From contig JAFXAV010000028.1 in the NCBI GenBank assembly GCA_017516785.1, forward strand, positions 62,001 through 126,000: a DNA stretch of 64,000 nt. The letters run 5' to 3'. The notes beneath the pieces were generated by a model. That model was not told the DNA's origin. It saw only the letters and a program-made list of their open reading frames with translations, and did not search any database. Positions 63,913-64,000 of this stretch are shown here, piece after piece (position 1 is the stretch's first letter; every line of letters begins with the position of its first letter). The translations under genes and the position numbers were made by a program. The stretch is from Oscillospiraceae bacterium (GTDB lineage: Bacteria > Bacillota_A > Clostridia > Oscillospirales > Oscillospiraceae).

Positions 63913-64000
63913 GAGAATGAACTCCTTTGCTTATTTTTAAGAGACGGCAGCAGACAGGATAAATCTTACGGCTTAGGTCGGGTTGTTTTTCACCGGACAG

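Overview
The window holds most of an integrated contractile-tailed (myovirus-like) prophage, about positions 1 to 51,200, followed by about 12.7 kb of bacterial chromosome. The chromosomal order dxs-tlyA-nadK-argR-recN, a T-box leader ahead of tyrS, and strong AGGAGG ribosome sites point to a low-GC-lineage Gram-positive, most likely a gut Clostridia (Oscillospiraceae-like) bacterium. The species cannot be fixed from this sequence. The left end of the prophage (tail fibres, lysis genes, left attachment site) lies outside the window.

Nearly all phage genes are on the minus strand, so read from high to low coordinates. The right end carries a plus-strand serine integrase (49419-51140) and an immunity region: a CI-like repressor on plus, a Cro-like repressor on minus, and operators of the form ATTACCGATTGGTAAT, one lying exactly between the -35 and -10 of the early promoter. 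The first early operon (about 48.2 to 36.2 kb) encodes regulators, a SleB-like hydrolase, a PD-(D/E)XK nuclease, a Bet/RecT annealing protein, a replication initiator with iteron-like repeats inside the gene, a DnaC-like loader, RusA, an HNH nuclease, SSB, a DUF5131 radical-SAM-like protein, the RNA ligase RtcB and a DUF1492-type late regulator. A second promoter near 36.05 kb drives about 20 small overlapping accessory genes down to a terminator at 29.0 kb.

The region 28.7 to 23.8 kb is a compact operon of ParB-like protein, PLP aminotransferase, nucleotide-sugar dehydratase, PIG-L deacetylase, WbqC-like protein and a TET-associated-type glycosyltransferase. It looks like a made-to-order amino-sugar and transfer pathway, plausibly for DNA base hypermodification. 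A second promoter with the same 12-bp spacer motif as the 36-kb promoter precedes the packaging genes: small and large terminase, then a portal whose C-terminus carries a Nudix domain and an ADP-ribosyltransferase-like domain. A 1.4-kb stretch follows with six tRNA genes and two copies of a structured RNA element. Next come MuF-like head protein, DUF2213 protease with nested scaffold, cement protein, DUF2184 capsid, connectors, sheath, tube, frameshifted chaperone, tape measure and baseplate.

Host genes to the right are queA (the immediate neighbour of the insertion), dapA, a Gfo/Idh oxidoreductase, tyrS with an M28 peptidase under one Tyr T-box, a small membrane protein, recN, argR, nadK, tlyA, dxs and a CorB-like membrane protein. 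The signals most worth a second look are the sugar/glycosyltransferase operon, the portal-Nudix-ART fusion, the duplicated tRNA-associated RNA, a hexamer plus 12-mer repeat module present at both ends of the phage and partly inside the initiator gene, and a terminase whose conserved N-terminal motif sits on a separate 16-codon leader ending in TAGTG.
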